The notes: a model not told the origin generated them from the letters alone. DNA of 64,000 bases from Tropicimonas aquimaris (GCF_042676185.1 NZ_JBHTJT010000002.1:1-64000); one strand, 5' to 3'; counted from the first letter of the stretch, positions 8,660-16,953 are shown. A program made the numbers and translations.

Positions 8660-8908
8660 TTTCAGTTGTGGCCTCCTAAGATCGCGGCTGCAGCGAACGT
8701 CCGGAGCCCGCCCTCCGTGAAGAATGCCGCGGCTGCGAACGGCGCTGGTGGACAACAATCGTGAACGGCAGAAGGGCGCGGACAGCTGCCGCACGCCTCG
8801 GTTTCCTGTTTGATTCCAACGTTCCTGAAAGCCGACTTGAAAGCCTATCTTTGGCAGCCGACTCTGGGTTGGCGCTGAGGATGGGAGTGGCGGATCTGAG
8901 GAAACGTC

Positions 8909-9541
8909 ATGGAAAATGTAAACCTTCCTGTTGTACGAGCTCGCCGACAACCGTGGAACAAGGGGCGAATTGTCGGTCAGAAGCGACCGCTGCTACCCAA
9001 GCACGTTTGGGCCATCCGGGTACGACTGGAACTCGCCGAGCGACATCGTGACCTGGCCCTCTTCAATCTTGCCATCGACAGCAAACTGCGAGGGTGCGAC
9101 CTCGTGAAGCTCAAGGTCGCAGATGTCTACGCTGCCGGGCTGGTCAAGGAGCGCGCTTCGGTCATCCAGAGCAAGACCGACAAGCCAGTTCGGTTCGAGA
9201 TTTCGGAAGGGACGCGCAGATCGATCTCGCAGTGGGTCACGGATCCCTTGATGATCGGGTCGGAATTCCTGTGGCCGGGCCGCTTCCACGAGCGGCTGCA
9301 TATCTCAACCCGCCAGTATGCGCGCCTGGTCCGAGAATGGGTCCAGTCGATCGGCCTGGACCCCACTTCGTACGGAACGCATTCGATGCGTCGTACCAAG
9401 GTTGCGCAGATCTACCGCAAGACTGGTAACCTGAGAGCGGTGCAACTCCTCTTGGGACACACGAAGATGGATAGCACTGTCCGATATCTCGGTGTCGATT
9501 TGGAAGATGCACTCTCAATCGCCGAGTCCGTCGAGCTCTGA
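8909..9541 (+). CDS. Tyrosine recombinase/integrase (stand-alone)
   Basis: This 210-residue protein is a tyrosine recombinase consisting almost only of the catalytic domain. The active-site set is visible: Arg61 (SKLRGCD), Lys near 92-95 (KTDKP), His158-x-x-Arg161 (HSMR), His184 (LGHTK) and nucleophile Tyr193 (VRYLG). The first 30 residues are basic and no full SAM-like core-binding domain is present, so the protein is short compared with XerC/D (about 300). It has no adjacent tRNA or recognisable cargo. It could be a resident recombinase of a lost element or a domesticated copy. Confidence 0.88.
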   Translation: MENVNLPVVRARRQPWNKGRIVGQKRPLLPKHVWAIRVRLELAERHRDLALFNLAIDSKLRGCDLVKLKVADVYAAGLVKERASVIQSKTDKPVRFEISEGTRRSISQWVTDPLMIGSEFLWPGRFHERLHISTRQYARLVREWVQSIGLDPTSYGTHSMRRTKVAQIYRKTGNLRAVQLLLGHTKMDSTVRYLGVDLEDALSIAESVEL

Positions 9542-9674
9542 CGAATTGGGCCGATCTACCCGATCGGCCCACCATTTCACGAAGCTTTCAGAGTCCGTTT
9601 AGCCGACCAACCGGACCTTGGCTAGGGTCAAGAAATTCCGCTCCTCGTGGGCGCGGCAAACTTGAGTACGGGCC

Positions 9675-9878
9675 GTGACGAGGCCTTCTACTCAGGAGCA
9701 AGCCTTCCATGCCGCGATGATAATTGCCGCCGTTCAGGCGATCAAGGAATCGGGCTTTTCCGCGCCGCCGCAAGGCGGCATCGAGACCTTGTGGCGAGAC
9801 AGCTTCCCAGCCAACAGGAATGCGTCACTGACGCGCCGGCGCGATGAATGGCTACCCTTAAACAATCTAAAAAAATAA
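9675..9878 (+). CDS. Possible small protein (67 aa), doubtful
   Basis: A GTG-started frame of 67 codons lies between the integrase and the RTX gene. No ribosome binding site or known domain is apparent. The middle part (EQAFHAAMIIAAVQAIKESG) reads as a plausible helix, the only hint that it could be expressed. It could be chance. Confidence 0.2.
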   Translation: MTRPSTQEQAFHAAMIIAAVQAIKESGFSAPPQGGIETLWRDSFPANRNASLTRRRDEWLPLNNLKK

Positions 9879-9896
9879 GGGGTTTTTGTTGATCAC

Positions 9897-9912
9897 TTTG
9901 ACTGCGGTCAAA
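9897..9912. promoter_or_regulatory. Palindromic operator candidate upstream of RTX gene
   Basis: TTTGAC and GTCAAA form a perfect 6-bp inverted repeat around TGCG, 70-85 bp before the start of the RTX/FG-GAP gene and just upstream of a TATAAT sequence. The size and symmetry fit a dimeric regulator site, but the regulator is unknown. Confidence 0.35.
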
Positions 9913-9933
9913 GCAGAAAACGCGCCTAAGCGG

Positions 9934-9939
9934 TATAAT
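9934..9939 (+). promoter_or_regulatory. TATAAT -10 box candidate
   Basis: A perfect TATAAT lies 43 bp upstream of the ATG at 9982. No good -35 hexamer sits 16-18 bp ahead, so activation from the nearby palindrome would be one way to use it. Confidence 0.35.
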
Positions 9940-9981
9940 ATAACACTGGGGCGCGCCGAGAAGCCGACGAGAGGAGGAGAG

Positions 9982-11736
9982 ATGTCGTACCCGTACACAT
10001 ACCAGACAGACTTCTATAACACCTTGGTTCGAGAGATCGGTGTCAGCACGGGTGACTACGATGACGACGGTCTCACCGATGTTGTCGTCGGCAACTACTC
10101 CCAGAACTCGGTGACGGTTTGGGAGTATGACCCGAGCGTCGGCGGACTTGTTGCACAAACCACGTATTCGGGGTTCGTAAGCAACATCCACGACGCAACT
10201 CTTGCCGACATCGATGAGGATGGGATTGCAGACATAATCGCGAGCACGCGGGGCTATAGTCTACATGCGCAGCTCTCTTCGACCGGTACCAAGCCTGTTC
10301 TCGACGGAGCCTATTCCTGGCAAGTGATCGCCGAGGACTTTGACGGCGACGGCCATATCGATCTTTTCAGCGGGATCGATGGCGGATTCTCGAATATGCT
10401 ATACGGGAATGGAGATGGTACGTTCACTTTCGGGCCTGAACCTGCTCAGGTTGTACCTGGCAGCCGTGGCGTTGGTTACAACGCCGTTGACCTTAATGCC
10501 GACGGTCTGCTCGATCTCATCGGCTTCCAAACCGCCGGGGGTGTAACGAAACTTGCCGCGTATCTGAACCAAAGTGTGCCGGGCACTCCGGCGTGGTCGG
10601 GGAACATCGCGGCCGCCACTCCAAGTATCGGGCGCACGGAACCCACCGCAGGGCCGTCCGCCGGGGACATGANNNNNNNNATAAACGCTACTCTCGTCGG
10701 GCCGATCATGGGCGATATCAATGATGACGGCCTCGATGATATCCTTATCGGGTCGTCTTGGACGACCGACCGGGTGGACGGCGCTTTCATATACCTATCA
10801 GATGGCGAGGGTGTGTGGACACGCAGCTACCTCGACGTGGGCGTTCCGGTTTCCAACCTCAATGGTTTGGCAATTGACGACGTCAATGGAGACGGTTTGA
10901 CCGACCTTGTTGCAACCACCTGGATTGGTGGCTCTAACCCAGGGGGAGGCTTCGCAGTGTTTTCCGCCGAAGATCCATGGGATAGTAGAGTTTCCGGTGA
11001 TGATCGAGACAACAAACTCAAGGGCGGAAAAGGAGACGACCTGATCCAGTCCGGCGCAGGCAATGACAACGTGCTCGCGAAACAAGGTGACGACGAAGTC
11101 CGCGCAGGAGATGGTGACGATCTCGTCAACGGCCAAGACGGGAACGATCACCTCTACGGCGATGAAGGCAACGACATCATCAACGGCAATGACGGCGACG
11201 ATATCGTCTACGGTGGCGCGGGTTCGGACGTAGTTCATGGCAACGGCGGGAACGATCTGGGGCGCGGGGGAGTTGGCAACGACAGGCTGTCTGCCGGCAC
11301 CGGTGATGACACCTTCTTCGGACAGGATGGTGATGATGCGCTTAGTTTCGATGGCGCCGGCGAGGACATCATGGTCGGCGGGGCCGGAGATGACGCCTTC
11401 ATATGGAGCCAGTCCAGCGATGGAGGAGATGCATCGATTGACGTCATCGTCGGAGACGAGCATCTCAGGCTACGCTTGATCACCGACGATGGCCTTGAAA
11501 TCGACGAAATGGCTTATGATACGAGCCAAGGGTTCGACACGGCCAACTTCCATGTTGTTGATCTTGCTACGGCATCTGCTCTGGAAGCCGAGATATTGGC
11601 AGAGTACGACGGACAGACCACGGCACAACTTGACACGATCGGTGTGACAATCGCTGAAATCGACCTGATCCGTATCTACGTCGATGGGTATGCTGGCTTG
11701 TTCGCTGAGTTGGGAAGCTTCGATTTCTCGGCATAG
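9982..11736 (+). CDS. FG-GAP (VCBS)/RTX calcium-binding secreted protein
   Basis: This 584-residue protein combines two repeat types. Residues about 15-330 carry FG-GAP/VCBS-like units of a beta-propeller (GDYDDDGLTDVVVG, DFDGDGHIDLFSG, DINDDGLDDILIG, DVNGDGLTDLVAT). Residues about 335-480 carry RTX nonapeptides of the GGxGxDxUx kind (GGKGDDLIQ, GDEGNDIIN, GGAGSDVVH). There is no N-terminal signal, which fits C-terminal type I secretion, but no secretion genes are adjacent. GAGGAGGAGA precedes the ATG at 9982. Eight Ns (10673-10680) fall within one propeller repeat; the frame is the same on both sides. It is probably an extracellular adhesin-like or matrix protein; ligand unknown. Confidence 0.87.
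   Translation: MSYPYTYQTDFYNTLVREIGVSTGDYDDDGLTDVVVGNYSQNSVTVWEYDPSVGGLVAQTTYSGFVSNIHDATLADIDEDGIADIIASTRGYSLHAQLSSTGTKPVLDGAYSWQVIAEDFDGDGHIDLFSGIDGGFSNMLYGNGDGTFTFGPEPAQVVPGSRGVGYNAVDLNADGLLDLIGFQTAGGVTKLAAYLNQSVPGTPAWSGNIAAATPSIGRTEPTAGPSAGDMXXXINATLVGPIMGDINDDGLDDILIGSSWTTDRVDGAFIYLSDGEGVWTRSYLDVGVPVSNLNGLAIDDVNGDGLTDLVATTWIGGSNPGGGFAVFSAEDPWDSRVSGDDRDNKLKGGKGDDLIQSGAGNDNVLAKQGDDEVRAGDGDDLVNGQDGNDHLYGDEGNDIINGNDGDDIVYGGAGSDVVHGNGGNDLGRGGVGNDRLSAGTGDDTFFGQDGDDALSFDGAGEDIMVGGAGDDAFIWSQSSDGGDASIDVIVGDEHLRLRLITDDGLEIDEMAYDTSQGFDTANFHVVDLATASALEAEILAEYDGQTTAQLDTIGVTIAEIDLIRIYVDGYAGLFAELGSFDFSA
10673..10680. other. Run of eight N (assembly gap) inside the RTX gene
   Basis: Eight undetermined bases interrupt the FG-GAP region. 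Eight plus the flanking bases keeps the frame, and the repeat continues correctly afterwards, so either the length is right or it differs by a multiple of three. Confidence 0.95.
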
Positions 11737-12214
11737 AGCGCTCCGGGACGTCAGCGTCGAACCGAGCAGGTCGAATTGCAGCGTTGATCAAATCGTAGAA
11801 TTTCCCGCTTGGAGTGATCTCCGGGCGGGGCTTCTCGCGGGTTGTTGCCGGGCTACATTAGAGAGTCACTTGCCTGCGGACGAACTTATGCGAACGGCTG
11901 TTGCAAGAATGCCCCGCCGCTGAGTTGATGGCGGTCACCAGATTATATTGTGGCTCACGCACGTGCTTCGTCGACATGCTGCGCTTACAAAACTTCGGCC
12001 CCGAGTGAACGGCAGCACCGCGCAGTCAGACGACCAACACGTCAGCGTGGGCGCTCGCCGTGGCCAACCCGGCAGCTTTGCCGACTTGCCGGACCTTAGC
12101 CGCAAGCGCGAAATCTCGACCGATGCGCGCGCAGCATTCGTAAGGAAGGGCGGAGACCGGACTTTGGCCGCTGTAGCTGTAATGGTCTGAAAAAGGCGGC
12201 CGGGTACAGGAACC
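11737..12214. other. 478-bp intergenic region, nothing assigned
   Basis: This lies between the RTX gene and the convergent CadC-like regulator. I see no gene, RNA or clear terminator. Open frames here have no ribosome binding sites or recognisable products. Confidence 0.5.
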
Positions 12215-13852
12215 TCACTCGGCTCCCAAAGTCCCAAGGGCGTCGGCCAGCTTGGACCGGCGCTTCTCCGACGCGTAGGGCGTCGAGGCCAGGAAACTGT
12301 CAATCGTAAAGCCAGGCTTCAGGACGCTGGCAGCCGCAAGTGCGGCCTTGCCTCGATCCTTGTCATCTAATTCGGCGTAGACCGCGGCCAGAGTTACCAA
12401 GGCGGGCAAAAAGCCGGGGGTCTGTTCCACGGTTTGTGCCAATAGCAGTTGCGCCGCCTCGTAGTCCCCTAGCTGGAAATGAATATGCCCCTCGATCCAG
12501 TGGTAGCTCGCCGGGTGATGCGGATGAAGGCGCTTGGCGTGCTGAATCGCTTCAAGTGCCTCACTTAGATTCCCACCATATACCCCTGCTTCGGCCAGTA
12601 TCGCGTAGCCATCCGCGAAGTTTCGGTTCAGCCGGATCGAGTGGCGCGCAGCGGCGAGCGCCTTGTCATGTTCACCGATGGCCAGATTCAGGATCCCAAG
12701 AGCGAAATAGGCATTGGGCAAATCGGGATGAAGTTGGATTGCCGTGACCGCTGCCTCGAGGCCCTTGCGAACAGAGCTACGCTCCGGGTCACCCGAATAG
12801 TTGAACATGGAATCCCGCCCGTGGGCGACCGCGATGTATGCATGGGCGCGTGCATAGTTCGGATCGAGTTCCAAGGCGCGATGGAAATACTCGATTGCCA
12901 GGCGATTGCCGGCGGCTGAATTTTCGCGCAGTGGCTCGAGGCCGCGTAACAACATGAAATAGGCATCGGGCGCGACACGGGAGGGCGCATCCTCCGACTG
13001 AAGTGTCAAAGACAGCGCCTCCACGATCGCGCGCGTGACGTCTTCCTGTACGTCAAATGGGTCTTGCCGAACCCGGTCAAAACGCTCGGCCCAGACATTG
13101 GTGCCCTCGTACGGATCGATCAGAGATACGTTAATGCGAACCCGCTCACCCGAGTGGCGTACGGTTCCCCGCACCAGGTAGCGCACACCGAGATCGGTGG
13201 CGATCTCGCTGAAACCTGCTTCGGCGTCGACAAAGTCTCCGCTTGAGGCGTAGGCGATAACCGTCAGATCCGTGACCTTGGAGAGATCGGTGGTCAAATC
13301 CTCGCTCAGACCGTCGCCGAAATACTGCAACTCCGCTCCGCCGCCGAGATTGACGAATGGAAGCACGGCGAGGGTTTTTTCGGGAACGATCCTGGGTGGA
13401 ACGATCACGTCTCCGGCGTCGAGGGTTTCGCGCGGGCTCCAAAACTGCCAGACCGCCGCCCCGGCCGAAACCGCCACTATCACTGTGAGCGCCACAACCC
13501 GCATGGCTCGTTTTGCCGGTGATCCAGCCTGCGGCATTCGCGCCGCTGTCAGCCGGTAGCCAACCTTGGGATATGTTTCGACCGCTTGTTTACCGAGTAC
13601 CCGGCGGATGTCCGCGATGCATTGGATCAGGGAATCGTCCGTGATTGCGACCCCTTTCCAGACCTTCGTGATGAGATCGTCCCGTGACACCACCTTTCCA
13701 TTGTTCGCGGCCAGAACCGCCAGGACGTCGGAGGACTGCCGCCGCAAACGTATCGGGGTTCCGTTGGCGTCGGTCAAAGAACCTGACGCAATGTCGTACT
13801 GACACTGGCCGATCAGCAGGATCTTGGATTTCGGGTCGATTTCGGGCTTCAT
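12215..13852 (-). CDS. CadC-like membrane regulator with TPR sensor region
   Basis: This 545-residue protein appears to be a one-component membrane regulator. Residues about 15-105 form an OmpR/PhoB-type winged helix (LRRQSSDVLAVLAANNGKVV, then the DSLIQCIADIRRVLG recognition region and YRL). One membrane span follows (about 115-137). A FlgO/adenylate-cyclase-associated type domain comes next (TLAVLPFVNLGGG...YFGDGLSEDL), then about six TPR-like units (LDPNYARAHAYIAVAH, LHPDLPNAYFALGILN). The DNA-binding part would be cytoplasmic and the TPR part periplasmic. It is divergent from the DUF4242 gene with 98 bp between starts, so that gene and itself are the obvious targets. The signal sensed is unknown. 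Confidence 0.82.
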   Translation of the reverse strand: MKPEIDPKSKILLIGQCQYDIASGSLTDANGTPIRLRRQSSDVLAVLAANNGKVVSRDDLITKVWKGVAITDDSLIQCIADIRRVLGKQAVETYPKVGYRLTAARMPQAGSPAKRAMRVVALTVIVAVSAGAAVWQFWSPRETLDAGDVIVPPRIVPEKTLAVLPFVNLGGGAELQYFGDGLSEDLTTDLSKVTDLTVIAYASSGDFVDAEAGFSEIATDLGVRYLVRGTVRHSGERVRINVSLIDPYEGTNVWAERFDRVRQDPFDVQEDVTRAIVEALSLTLQSEDAPSRVAPDAYFMLLRGLEPLRENSAAGNRLAIEYFHRALELDPNYARAHAYIAVAHGRDSMFNYSGDPERSSVRKGLEAAVTAIQLHPDLPNAYFALGILNLAIGEHDKALAAARHSIRLNRNFADGYAILAEAGVYGGNLSEALEAIQHAKRLHPHHPASYHWIEGHIHFQLGDYEAAQLLLAQTVEQTPGFLPALVTLAAVYAELDDKDRGKAALAAASVLKPGFTIDSFLASTPYASEKRRSKLADALGTLGAE

Positions 13853-13950
13853 TCAGGACTTTTCAGCGCGTTTTCCGTCACCAGTTTAAGCGGTTTCCGA
13901 CGTCATAGCCACGGACGTCGAAACGCTCTAATCTTTAACGGGAGGCTCCC

Positions 13951-14535
13951 ATGTTCCAACTTTCCTTGATCCGCAGCGGCCTTTTCAGCGCATTTCTTGC
14001 CCCTGCCACAGCAATGGCCGGCCAGTATGTTGTCGAACTGGACGCTCCGTTCGAAGCACCAACGCACTCAGTCATGCAGCAACACGGGTGGAGTGTTGAC
14101 GAAACCCTTTCGGCCGGCGCCGACAGTTACGTGGTCGTCAGCGTGGAGAACGAAGACGCCGTGCGCGATCTGATGCGGGCGGCGTCCGCCACACCGGAAA
14201 AGATCACTGAGGTCCTCTTCATCAATTCACCAACGGTTGGCGGCGGCCAGCCTGCTGGCGCTCAACTCCGCGATGGGCACCAAGTGTACGTAATCGAACG
14301 CCCAATTCCGGGCGTCGGGTTCTTCGGACTGGAAAAGAAACAGAAGATCTCCAAGGGGTCGAACGCCGCAATCGCCAAGCTCGGCGACACCATCGAGTGG
14401 GACCATTCCTATCTTACTGGCGAAGGCACCTACTGCGTCTACAGGGCCGATAGCCCTGAAACGCTGCGCGAACACGGCGCGCTCGCCGGAGCGCCGATCG
14501 GGAAGATCACTCCGGTACGGCAAAAGCTGAACTGA
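13951..14535 (+). CDS. Exported DUF4242 (nickel-binding-like) protein
   Basis: This 194-residue protein has a signal peptide (residues 1-23, ending AMAG). A first ferredoxin-like half (about 24-90, beginning QYVVELDAPFEAPTHS) is followed by a second half (about 110-190) with YVIERPIPGVG, WDHSYLTGEGTYCVYRA and REHGALAGAP, matching DUF4242. Known members of that family include small nickel-binding ferredoxin-like proteins. The His in WDHSY, Cys in TYCVY and His in REHG are the candidate metal ligands. GGGAGG precedes the ATG. It is divergent from the CadC-like regulator and probably controlled by it. Confidence 0.72.
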   Translation: MFQLSLIRSGLFSAFLAPATAMAGQYVVELDAPFEAPTHSVMQQHGWSVDETLSAGADSYVVVSVENEDAVRDLMRAASATPEKITEVLFINSPTVGGGQPAGAQLRDGHQVYVIERPIPGVGFFGLEKKQKISKGSNAAIAKLGDTIEWDHSYLTGEGTYCVYRADSPETLREHGALAGAPIGKITPVRQKLN

Positions 14536-15129
14536 GGCGTCGGAGGCGATGATTTCGTCGGGTTGCCACTCCTTCGGTACGTCGGGGTGGCTCCCAAGTA
14601 TCGGCCGGGATTTGCGGCGGCGGTTGCGCGACCGATAGGTAGGGAAGCGCGCGTTGCCGACCATATTTGACGTCGTGCATTTGCCAGCAAGGACACGTTA
14701 TCGCCAATCACAGTGTACCTCACGATTGTCGGTTAACTGCCGTTCAGGTCGGTCTAACACCATTCTGCAAATGCGAATCGCCATACTCGGGGAATGACAG
14801 GAATGCGCAGGTAGCTGAACCGTCACCCAAGTGACGGCTCTGCGTCGATGTCGGCCCGCGAGAGCCGCAGGTCCGATGAAACTGCTCGGATCTCCGCCTC
14901 CCGGAAGGCTAACCTCATCATTGACCTGCGTTCGTTTCAACGATGAAGGTCATCGGGTAGCATTCGTTTGGGGTTGCCTCGGGCACCTTTCACCTGTCTG
15001 CGCGTCGCGGCGCCGTGAGGGGCGTTTTGAACCCAAAGTTTGACCAATGCGATTTGAGTTGCGTCAACGCGCCAAAGGGTTTCGCCGGTTAGTCTATCGA
15101 AATGCTACTTTTCTGCATGGGAGGCGATC
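14536..15129. other. 594-bp intergenic region with one hairpin
   Basis: No gene is supported here. The only clear structure is a perfect hairpin at 14820-14837 (CCGTCAC, CCAA loop, GTGACGG) without a T-run. The right end contains the presumed promoter of the histidine phosphatase gene, but no convincing -35/-10 pair stands out. Confidence 0.5.
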
Positions 15130-15627
15130 ATGAAGTGCTTGCCGGCGCTACTTGCGATGCTCGTGACGATTTCTTCAGTGATAGGTCAAGTTCATGCACA
15201 GGAGGTCATTTTTCTCATTCGACATGCTGAGCGCGACTGGAGTTCCTCTGACGCGGGCCTGGTGGATGCAGGGCGCGAGCGCGCAGTAGGTTGGGCAGAG
15301 GTGCTTTCCGATGCCAACCTAGACGTCATCGTAACGAGTGAGATGATGCGAACTCGGGAGACCGGTGCGCTGATCGCGAGCGTGCTGAAACTGCCTACAA
15401 TAGAGGTTCCAAGGTCCGACCACGAAAAACTGCTGCGACTACTGAAGACTGAATTCTCGGACGATAGAGTGCTGATTGTCGGTCACTCATCAACGGTTCC
15501 GCAAATCGTCCAGCGTCTGGGACACCCCATGTTATTCCACATAGCCAAGTCCGACTATAACGACCTCTTTGTTGTGGAACCCTCCGGCCAGAAACCGCCC
15601 AGTGTCATACGTCTGAACGTGGAGTGA
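15130..15627 (+). CDS. Exported histidine phosphatase (SixA/phosphoglycerate mutase-like)
   Basis: This 165-residue protein belongs to the histidine phosphatase superfamily. The phosphorylated histidine lies in the RHAE motif (FLIRHAERDW, about residues 29-38). A conserved arginine follows in SEMMRTRETGA, and the second catalytic histidine is in LIVGHSSTVP. A signal peptide (residues 1-23, ending HAQ) places it in the periplasm. GGGAGG lies upstream of the ATG. Substrate cannot be read from the sequence. It stands alone, just left of the prophage remnant, and its composition is less GC-rich than the core genes. Confidence 0.85.
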   Translation: MKCLPALLAMLVTISSVIGQVHAQEVIFLIRHAERDWSSSDAGLVDAGRERAVGWAEVLSDANLDVIVTSEMMRTRETGALIASVLKLPTIEVPRSDHEKLLRLLKTEFSDDRVLIVGHSSTVPQIVQRLGHPMLFHIAKSDYNDLFVVEPSGQKPPSVIRLNVE

Positions 15628-15639
15628 GCTGGCGTTCGC

Positions 15640-15795
15640 ATGAATTCACCGACCGTTGGCAACAGGCTCATTATTGGCAATCGTCGCGCCGACTATGAAT
15701 GGCAGCTTTCGGTTCGGGAAGATGCTGCGGATGCGAAGCGCGTTGGTCGCATGGAAGTCTGGTTAGCGCAATCAGCGGACCACCCCGACCTTTAG
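15640..15795 (+). CDS. Possible 51-aa protein of the mobile region
   Basis: A 51-codon frame (MNSPTVGNRLIIGNRR...) lies 12 bp after the phosphatase gene, with GGAG about 17 bases upstream of its ATG. No domain is recognised. It ends 18 bp before the first hairpin of the array. It may be a remnant of a phage gene. Confidence 0.25.
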   Translation: MNSPTVGNRLIIGNRRADYEWQLSVREDAADAKRVGRMEVWLAQSADHPDL

Positions 15796-15812
15796 CACGT
15801 TGCTGAACAAAA

Positions 15813-15847
15813 AAGCGCCGGGGCAAAGGACACTGCACCCGGCGCTT
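15813..15847. repeat. Hairpin 1 of three-hairpin array
   Basis: A lower stem AAGCGCCGGG/CCCGGCGCTT and upper stem GCA/TGC share the same architecture as hairpins 2 and 3, including one unpaired A on the 3' side between the stems. The loop is 8 nt. Confidence 0.7.
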
Positions 15848-15944
15848 ACGATGATACTATTCTTTGGCAGCGAACGAACAATGCCGACGCTATACTCGGT
15901 CTGAGTCAGAAATGTGAACAGTCGGCGACAATTCGAAGAAATGA

Positions 15945-15973
15945 CCCCGGTGCGGCGGCAACCGCAACCGGGG
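15945..15973. repeat. Hairpin 2 of three-hairpin array
   Basis: Lower stem CCCCGGT/ACCGGGG, upper stem GCGG/CCGC, 6-nt loop and a single 3'-side A bulge. It starts 130 bp after hairpin 1. An ATG three bases ahead opens a 14-codon frame running through the hairpin. Confidence 0.7.
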
Positions 15974-16073
15974 CCTGGGGGGCCGTAAGTGGTTTCCAAA
16001 AACGCAACAGTTGTAGAAATCTTCTGCAAAGGAAGCGAATTTGTCAACAATCGTGTGTGTCGAACAACGAAAA

Positions 16074-16102
16074 CCCCGGCGCAGCACTAACTGCAGCCGG
16101 GG
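16074..16102. repeat. Hairpin 3 of three-hairpin array
   Basis: Lower stem CCCCGGC/GCCGGGG, upper stem GCAG/CTGC, 6-nt loop and the same single A bulge. It starts 129 bp after hairpin 2. Stem base pairs differ from hairpin 2 in compensating fashion. Confidence 0.7.
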
Positions 16103-16162
16103 CCGAACCCTGGTCAGGCTCCACTCAACTTCCACATTCTTTTAACCCGAACCGGCGCCTCT

Positions 16163-16180
16163 GGGCAAGGTCGATTGCCC
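16163..16180. other. Additional hairpin before the Prim-Pol pseudogene
   Basis: GGGCAA, a GGTCGA loop and TTGCCC form a perfect 6-bp stem 43 bp upstream of the pseudogene start. It lacks a T-run. Confidence 0.35.
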
Positions 16181-16223
16181 GCAGGACGCATGCCAGCACG
16201 TCCTACAAGCGAGGGCTGGCGGC

Positions 16224-16861
16224 ATGATCCACGAAGCCGTTCTCTCCGATATCGGTCGGGCTGCGGTGGACTATGCCAAGCGCGGCTGGCACGTCTTTCC
16301 GGCTCCGGCAGGCAAGAAGCAATCCTTCGAGTCCGCGGCCAACAACGACGGCCGGCGGTGGGGATGCACCAACGACCCCAAATAGGCGATGGCGCTGTTT
16401 GCCAAGTACCCCGACGCGAACCTCGGCATCGCCACGCAGGAAAGCGCATATTCGTTATCGACTGCGACGCCAAAGGCGACGTCGATGGCGTGACCTGGTT
16501 GGCGGAGCAGAGGCAGCAGCACGAGGACTGGCCGGACACAATCGAGGCACAAAGCCCGAGCGGGCCCTGGCACGTCTGCTTCAGATACCCTGAAGACTTC
16601 GACCCGAAGACCTGCCAGGGCCAAGTGGCACCGGGAGTGGATATCCGCGCACATGGCTGGATGGTAATTGCTCCTCCGAGAGTGAAGGCAGGCGCCAGCA
16701 GGCCCTACCGGTCGAAGAAACCCGCCGGGAATGCTCGAGGTGGCCGAGGCGTCGCAGTGGATCCTGGACCTGCTGCCTCGCCGGGAAGAGCAGAAGGCCA
16801 GCGGCAATGCCGACCACTTCGACTTCAATACGGGCGGCGTCTGGCGCGGCGTCGAGGATTG
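16224..16861 (+). pseudogene. Broken bifunctional DNA primase/polymerase (Prim-Pol) gene
   Basis: Joined across frames, this region encodes the N-terminal Prim-Pol domain typical of prophages and satellites. The frame from 16224 reads AAVDYAKRGWHVFPAPAGKK, hits a TAG at 16383-16385 where CAG (Gln) would fit, and continues with MALFAKYPDANLGIATQ. Near 16440 it shifts frame to IFVIDCDAKGDVDGV (the metal-binding Asp-x-Asp segment), then SPSGPWHV and APGVDIRAHGWMVIAPP. A second shift near 16730 restores the first frame (MLEVAEASQWILDLLPRREE) until homology ends at about 16861. One nonsense change, two frameshifts and the missing helicase part mean it is dead. Confidence 0.8.
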
Positions 16862-16953
16862 CCCATCGGGAGCAGGCTAACGCCGTCGCATTTGACGGTA
16901 TCGCCATCGACGGCGTTTAGGGAAAGGCTGATGAGGATGGCTATCGGCTTTAT
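16862..16953 (-). pseudogene. Remnant of a thermonuclease-like (SNase) gene
   Basis: On the minus strand, about 30 codons read as a hydrophobic leader followed by NAVDGDTVKCDGVSLLPMG. This resembles the N-terminal segment of staphylococcal-nuclease-like proteins (DGDT followed by CDG and a G after a short strand). The frame then runs straight into the antisense of the Prim-Pol pseudogene, so the rest of the nuclease has been deleted. The codon at the expected start is ATA, so the initiator may be lost as well. Confidence 0.45.

Larger units (their letters stand above)
9542..9981. other. 440-bp intergenic region with palindromic and promoter-like elements
   Basis: This gap between the integrase and the RTX gene is noticeably more AT-rich toward its right end. 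It contains a weak 67-codon frame (9675-9878), a GCCGCC/GGCGGC hairpin (9764-9779), a TTTGAC-N4-GTCAAA palindrome and a TATAAT box, the last two listed separately. Confidence 0.5.

Noticed and set aside
15813..16102. CRISPR-like array
   Set aside because: Repeats are only three, differ in sequence while keeping structure, and the 130-bp period is too long; no cas genes nearby.
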